From assembly GCA_030669465.1 (NCBI GenBank), contig DAOVDN010000022.1:1-10084 (forward strand): a DNA stretch of 10,084 nucleotides. Direction: 5' to 3'. Positions 6,925-10,084 of this stretch are shown here, piece after piece; the first letter of the stretch is position 1, and each line of letters starts with the position of its first letter. Source of the DNA: Desulfobacterales bacterium (GTDB lineage Bacteria > Desulfobacterota > Desulfobacteria > Desulfobacterales > ETH-SRB1). Made by a program: the position numbers and the translations under genes. The notes under the pieces were generated by a model. It saw only the letters and a list, made by a program, of their open reading frames with translations. It did no database searches and was not told the DNA's origin.

Positions 6925-7590
6925 ATGAGATATTATCCGGTCAACCTTGATATAAAGAATCGAAACTGTTTGGTGGTGGGCGGTGGCTCTGTGGGCACAC
7001 GTAAGGTCATGACACTTCTGAAGTGTGGCGCAACCGTTACGGTTGTCAGCCCTGTTGTTACCGAACAACTGCTCAAACTTGCCGATAACGTGTCTCTAAT
7101 ATTGAAAAAACGGCCTTACCGGACTTCTGATCTTGACGGGATGTTCCTTGTTATCGGTGCAACAGACAATGAAAATTTGAATCAGCAGATCAGCACGGAT
7201 GCAAACCGCTTAAATAAGCTGTGCAATATAGCTGATCGTCCAAAGGTATGCAATTTTATTCTCCCGTCTATTGTAAACAGGGGGGATTTGGTGATAGCTA
7301 TTTCCACTTCAGGAAAAAGTCCTGCTTTTGCAAAAAGATTGCGAAAACACTTTGAAAAAGAATTCGGAGAAGAACATGCAGAGCTTCTCCGGTTAATGGG
7401 AGCCATACGCAAAAAACTTTTAAGCAAAAAACACGAGCCGGAGGCCCATAAGCATCTTTTTGAACAACTGTTAGACACCAAGATCATTGAAATGATCAGG
7501 GATCGCAAAAAGGATGATATAAACTCCCTGCTTTGTAAGATTTTTGGCAAAGGGTATGATTTCGAATCATTGATGAGAAGAAGCGGTTGA
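6925..7590 (+). CDS. Precorrin-2 dehydrogenase / sirohydrochlorin ferrochelatase-type protein (SirC/Met8/CysG N-terminal family)
   Basis: It oxidises precorrin-2 to sirohydrochlorin with NAD+, and in bifunctional members also inserts iron to give siroheme; cytoplasmic. The 221 residues correspond to the N-terminal half of CysG, with no methyltransferase fused. Seen: YPVNLDI at 4-10, the NAD-binding loop GGGSVGTRK (19-27), GATDN (78-82), NIADRPKVCNFILPS (101-115) holding the likely catalytic aspartate D104, and ISTSGKSPAFAKRLR (126-140) in the dimer/active-site segment. It sits 3 bp after the MBL gene and 11 bp before the CcsA-like gene. In sulfate reducers siroheme feeds both sulfite reductase and the siroheme-dependent (Ahb) heme route, which fits the neighbouring hemA. 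Whether iron chelation is retained cannot be seen. Confidence 0.92.
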   Translation: MRYYPVNLDIKNRNCLVVGGGSVGTRKVMTLLKCGATVTVVSPVVTEQLLKLADNVSLILKKRPYRTSDLDGMFLVIGATDNENLNQQISTDANRLNKLCNIADRPKVCNFILPSIVNRGDLVIAISTSGKSPAFAKRLRKHFEKEFGEEHAELLRLMGAIRKKLLSKKHEPEAHKHLFEQLLDTKIIEMIRDRKKDDINSLLCKIFGKGYDFESLMRRSG

Positions 7591-7601
7591 AGGTGTAATC
7601 A

Positions 7602-8423
7602 ATGGAAATTGTGATTATAATTACCATTTTATTTTACATGATGAGCACGGCAGGATACTTTGCGTATCTTTTTTTGCAGAAAAACTACCTGAATAGAGTT
7701 GGATACTATCTGCTGATAGGGGGTTTTTTGTGCAATTCAATAGCCATTGTTTATGGGTTTGTTAAATCAGGGCACATCCCTGTTCACAATCTTTATGAAA
7801 CCCTTATTGTAGTGGGATGGTCCATAGCCGGTGTTTTCATTATATTCCAATATAAGTTCAACCTGAAGATTTTTGGTATATACGCTGCTCCACTTGCTAC
7901 CCTTGCCATGTTATTTGCATCCCGACTGTCGTGCGAGCCCGCACAGGTCAAAAACATTGTTAACAGCTTCTGGCTTATCTTTCATATAATTGCAATTTTT
8001 GTAGGCGAGGCGTCTTTGGCCCTGGCCGGTGGATTGGGAATTATGTATCTTGTCCAGGAGAACGCCATAAAAAGTAAAAATCGCGGCTTTTTTTTCAGGC
8101 GTCTGCCTTCGTTGCAACTGCTTGATACTACAGGGTATTCCTGTATAGTGGTTGGTTTTACCATGTTAACCATAGGTCTTGTTACCGGTCTTGTTTATGC
8201 CAAATTGGTCTGGGGTAGATTCTGGAGCTGGGATCCAAAAGAGGTCTGGGCCGGGATAACATGGCTTTTGTATGCAGCCCTGCTTCATGAGCGACTTGCC
8301 GTAGGATGGCGTGGACGGAAAGCAGCGATCATGGCTATAATTGGATTTGCAGTTATCTTGTTTACTTTTTTTGGAGTTAACTTTCTTTTAGAGGGACATC
8401 ATGAAGAATTTACCAGATGGTAA
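7602..8423 (+). CDS. CcsA/CcsB-type cytochrome c assembly protein (HemX-like), integral membrane
   Basis: A heme-handling membrane protein of the WWD family; CcsA proteins move heme across the membrane for attachment to apocytochrome c (system II). The 273 residues show eight hydrophobic segments, approximately 1-25, 33-54, 64-84, 89-108, 122-151, 178-201, 214-229 and 240-263. The signature WGRFWSWDPKEVWA lies at 204-217, flanked by candidate heme-ligand histidines H62 (PVHNLYET), H128 and H229 (LHERLAVGW). A ribosome site AAGGTG (7589-7594) overlaps the previous stop codon, 7 nt before the ATG, tying it to the sirC-like gene. Genes of this family placed beside hemA are often labelled hemX, after the Bacillus protein that affects HemA levels. 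From sequence alone I cannot separate cytochrome assembly from such a regulatory role; no CcsB/ResB partner is in the window. Confidence 0.88.
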   Translation: MEIVIIITILFYMMSTAGYFAYLFLQKNYLNRVGYYLLIGGFLCNSIAIVYGFVKSGHIPVHNLYETLIVVGWSIAGVFIIFQYKFNLKIFGIYAAPLATLAMLFASRLSCEPAQVKNIVNSFWLIFHIIAIFVGEASLALAGGLGIMYLVQENAIKSKNRGFFFRRLPSLQLLDTTGYSCIVVGFTMLTIGLVTGLVYAKLVWGRFWSWDPKEVWAGITWLLYAALLHERLAVGWRGRKAAIMAIIGFAVILFTFFGVNFLLEGHHEEFTRW

Positions 8424-8435
8424 GGGACAAAGCGT

Positions 8436-8701
8436 GGCATAGTTCTAACTTCGGACACTATCCTATGTTACAAAAAAAATTGATGATTGATGATTGTCGA
8501 TTGATGATTGATGGAATCGCTTCGCTCTGTTTTTTATTATAAAATTAATAGGATACCTTCAATCATCGTAACATCTCAATAAGTTGTGGTAAATTACATG
8601 GCGAGTCCTAAGTATTTATTGAGAAGTTACCAATCGACAATCAACAATCAACAATCAACAATCCGTGGATCATCAATCGACAATCTTCAATCTTCAATCG
8701 A
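8436..8701. mobile_element. Composite heptamer-repeat element upstream of hemA
   Basis: The left 52 bp (8436-8487) match the complement of 5049-5100 at 47 of 52 positions, so this is a second copy of the 4936-5100 element type. It is followed by five heptamers, ATTGATG x2, ATTGTCG, ATTGATG x2 (8479-8513), an AT-rich middle, an inner inverted repeat (8568-8630), and then reversed heptamers of form CAATCNN from 8631 to 8701, interrupted by TGGATCAT at 8666-8673. The last heptamer ends 8 bp before the hemA ATG. The 17-bp terminal repeat found at both ends of the other copy is not recognisable at this right end. No protein-coding frame is supported inside. Confidence 0.65.
8568..8630. repeat. Inner inverted repeat nested in the hemA-upstream element
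   Basis: Arms GTAACATCTCAATAA (8568-8582) and TTATTGAGAAGTTAC (8616-8630) are complementary at 14 of 15 positions around a 33-nt centre. It lies exactly between the forward and reversed heptamer arrays, as if one small element had inserted into another. The arm start GTAACTTCTCA resembles the GTAACTAYTCA ends of the element upstream of clpB. Confidence 0.6.
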
Positions 8702-8709
8702 ATAGGGTT

Positions 8710-9984
8710 ATGCTTGATATAGTATTATTGGGAATGAATCATAAAACAGCGCCTGTAGAACTGAGAGAGCGCCTTGCCTTTTCAAAAGATGAAACCGCTG
8801 CTGCCCTGGAAGCCCTGCAAAAATCTCCGGCTATCAGTGAGGTCGTTATTATCTCTACGTGTAACCGTGTAGAAGCGTTACTGGCAACTAAAAGCAGGTC
8901 TAATGCAGTGGATGCCGTTAAAACATTTATTTCCGAATTCAAGAAGCTGCCGGTTGCTCAATTTGAAGAGGCTCTTTATGTACACAATGGTGAAGAGGCA
9001 GTGAGGCATGTTTTCAGGGTTGCATCAAGCCTGGATTCGATGATGGTTGGAGAGCCACAGATATTGGGTCAGATGAAAGAGGCCTATCTTGCAGCCACCC
9101 TAAAAAAGACATCCGGTGTTATTCTGAACAGGCTGCTGCATAAAACCTTTTTTGTGGCAAAACGTGTTCGAACCGAAACAGGAATCGGAGATCATGCTGT
9201 ATCAATAAGCTATGCGGCAATTGAACTCGGACGGAAGATATTCGGCAGTCTTGAAGGAAAAAAAGTGCTTCTTATTGGAGCAGGCGAAATGGCCGAGCTT
9301 GCGGTGGAACATCTGATTAGAAACAGAGTCGGAGATATTTTTGTTGCAAACAGGACCTTTGAACGCGGTGTTGAGCTTGCCAAAAATTTCAATGGAAAAG
9401 CTATCAGGATTGAAGAAATTGCAGAGTGTTTAAAAATTGTGGATATTATCATCAGCTCAACAGGTTCGCCGAATTTCATTATCGTGCGTGATCAAGTAAA
9501 GGGTATTATGCGCAGCAGGCGAAACCGGCCAATTTTCTTTATAGATATTGCTGTTCCCCGTGATATTGATCCGAAAATAAACCGGCTTACGAATTCATAT
9601 GTCTATGACATAGACGATTTAAAAGGGATAATTGATGAAAACATCGAAGATCGCGACAGGGAATCTATCAAAGGGGAAAGAATCGTTGATGAGGCTGTAA
9701 TTCGCTTCCGGCAGTGGTATGAAAGTCTGGATGTTGTCCCTACTATTGTTGCTTTAAGGAACAAAATAGATACTATCGCGGAAGCGGAGGTCAAAAAAAC
9801 TCTGCAATCTTTAAATCACCTTTCAGATAATGATCGTCAGGCCATTTGCAGGATGACAAATGCGGTTGTAAACAAAATTTTGCACAACCCGACTCTTTTT
9901 TTAAAAAGCAGCGGATGTCACGGGAACAATTCCATTTACATTGATATAACCCGAAAACTTTTTAAACTTAATGAGGATGAGTAA
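8710..9984 (+). CDS. hemA: Glutamyl-tRNA reductase
   Basis: It reduces glutamyl-tRNA(Glu) with NADPH to glutamate-1-semialdehyde, the first committed step of the C5 route to all tetrapyrroles; cytoplasmic dimer. The 424 residues match the usual length of about 420. Seen: HKTAPVELRE (11-20), STCNR (49-53) with catalytic C51, SLDSMMVGEPQILGQ (107-121), NADPH-binding GAGEMAE (190-196), ANRT (213-216), DIAVPRDIDP (279-288), and a C-terminal helical dimerisation domain from about 320. The frame is open upstream to a GTG at 8665, but those 15 extra codons (HQSTIFNLQSNR) are translated heptamer repeat, and the protein family begins at the MLDIVLLGMNHKT block, so ATG 8710 is chosen. Its ribosome site is weak (AGGG 2 nt before the ATG). 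It is probably the distal gene of the tetrapyrrole cluster, separated from the ccsA-like gene by the repeat element. Confidence 0.96.
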   Translation: MLDIVLLGMNHKTAPVELRERLAFSKDETAAALEALQKSPAISEVVIISTCNRVEALLATKSRSNAVDAVKTFISEFKKLPVAQFEEALYVHNGEEAVRHVFRVASSLDSMMVGEPQILGQMKEAYLAATLKKTSGVILNRLLHKTFFVAKRVRTETGIGDHAVSISYAAIELGRKIFGSLEGKKVLLIGAGEMAELAVEHLIRNRVGDIFVANRTFERGVELAKNFNGKAIRIEEIAECLKIVDIIISSTGSPNFIIVRDQVKGIMRSRRNRPIFFIDIAVPRDIDPKINRLTNSYVYDIDDLKGIIDENIEDRDRESIKGERIVDEAVIRFRQWYESLDVVPTIVALRNKIDTIAEAEVKKTLQSLNHLSDNDRQAICRMTNAVVNKILHNPTLFLKSSGCHGNNSIYIDITRKLFKLNEDE

Positions 9985-9991
9985 CCAGTAA

Positions 9992-10023
9992 ATTGAAGAT
10001 TGAAGATTGAAGATTGAAGATTG
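9992..10023. repeat. ATTGAAG heptamer array after hemA
   Basis: Four perfect copies of ATTGAAG (9992-10019) plus ATTG follow the hemA stop by 7 bp. This is another variant of the ATTGNNG family seen at 4953-5043 and 8479-8701. No reversed partner array is seen before the window ends. Confidence 0.8.
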
Positions 10024-10050
10024 CCTGATGACTAATATCCAGCAATGAGA

Positions 10051-10075
10051 AGCTGAAAGCTCAAAGCTGAAAGCT
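10051..10075. repeat. AGCTSAA heptamer array
   Basis: AGCTGAA, AGCTCAA, AGCTGAA and a final AGCT occur in direct tandem (10051-10075). It has the same 7-bp period as the ATTGNNG arrays but an unrelated sequence, and resembles the AGCTGAT/AGCTAAT pair at 1830-1843. It runs close to the window edge and may continue beyond it. Confidence 0.65.
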
Positions 10076-10084
10076 AACAACCAG

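Noticed and set aside
7182..7550. Minus-strand frame of 122 codons opposite the precorrin-2 dehydrogenase gene
   Set aside because: It is a shadow of a well-supported gene with no domain features.

Overview
The window looks like chromosomal sequence from a sulfate-reducing or related Desulfobacterota (deltaproteobacterial) organism of moderate, slightly AT-rich composition. This is inferred from the mix of genes: a siroheme-synthase-type precorrin-2 dehydrogenase beside a CcsA-type heme-handling protein and glutamyl-tRNA reductase, a eukaryotic-type UTP-glucose-1-phosphate uridylyltransferase, and intergenic regions full of short heptamer repeats and a GxxExxY-type remnant. No rRNA or tRNA is present to fix the taxonomy. 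Every gene I can support is on the + strand.

Layout. 1-401: 3' end of a branched-chain amino acid aminotransferase, open at the left edge. 408-1811: UDP-glucose pyrophosphorylase. 1812-2328: 517 bp without an intact gene, holding degenerate short repeats, a REP-like 25-bp palindrome inside a wider inverted repeat, a possible sigma70 promoter, and a roughly 180-bp MITE-like element with the N-terminal remnant of a GxxExxY-type gene. 2329-4926: clpB, the heat-shock disaggregase. 4927-5117: a 165-bp terminal-inverted-repeat element built from inverted heptamer arrays. 5118-8423: a tight four-gene run of a DHH phosphoesterase, a metallo-beta-lactamase-fold hydrolase, a precorrin-2 dehydrogenase (siroheme branch) and a CcsA-type cytochrome c assembly/heme protein. 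8424-8709: a second, composite heptamer element. 8710-9984: hemA. 9985-10084: further heptamer arrays of two families.

How the genes relate. HemA makes the first committed tetrapyrrole precursor. The SirC/Met8-type protein oxidises precorrin-2 toward sirohydrochlorin and siroheme. The CcsA-like membrane protein handles heme for c-type cytochromes. In sulfate reducers siroheme is both the sulfite reductase cofactor and the precursor of heme, so this is a coherent tetrapyrrole cluster. The DHH and MBL-fold proteins look like nucleotide/RNA-processing hydrolases carried in the same transcription unit.

The coding content is ordinary. The unusual material is in the gaps: three of the intergenic regions are almost entirely repeat elements that stop about 8-17 bp before the next start codon (clpB, the DHH gene, hemA). 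Two inverted copies of one element end flank the four-gene run. Two start codons (the MBL gene and hemA) should be placed downstream of the longest open frame.
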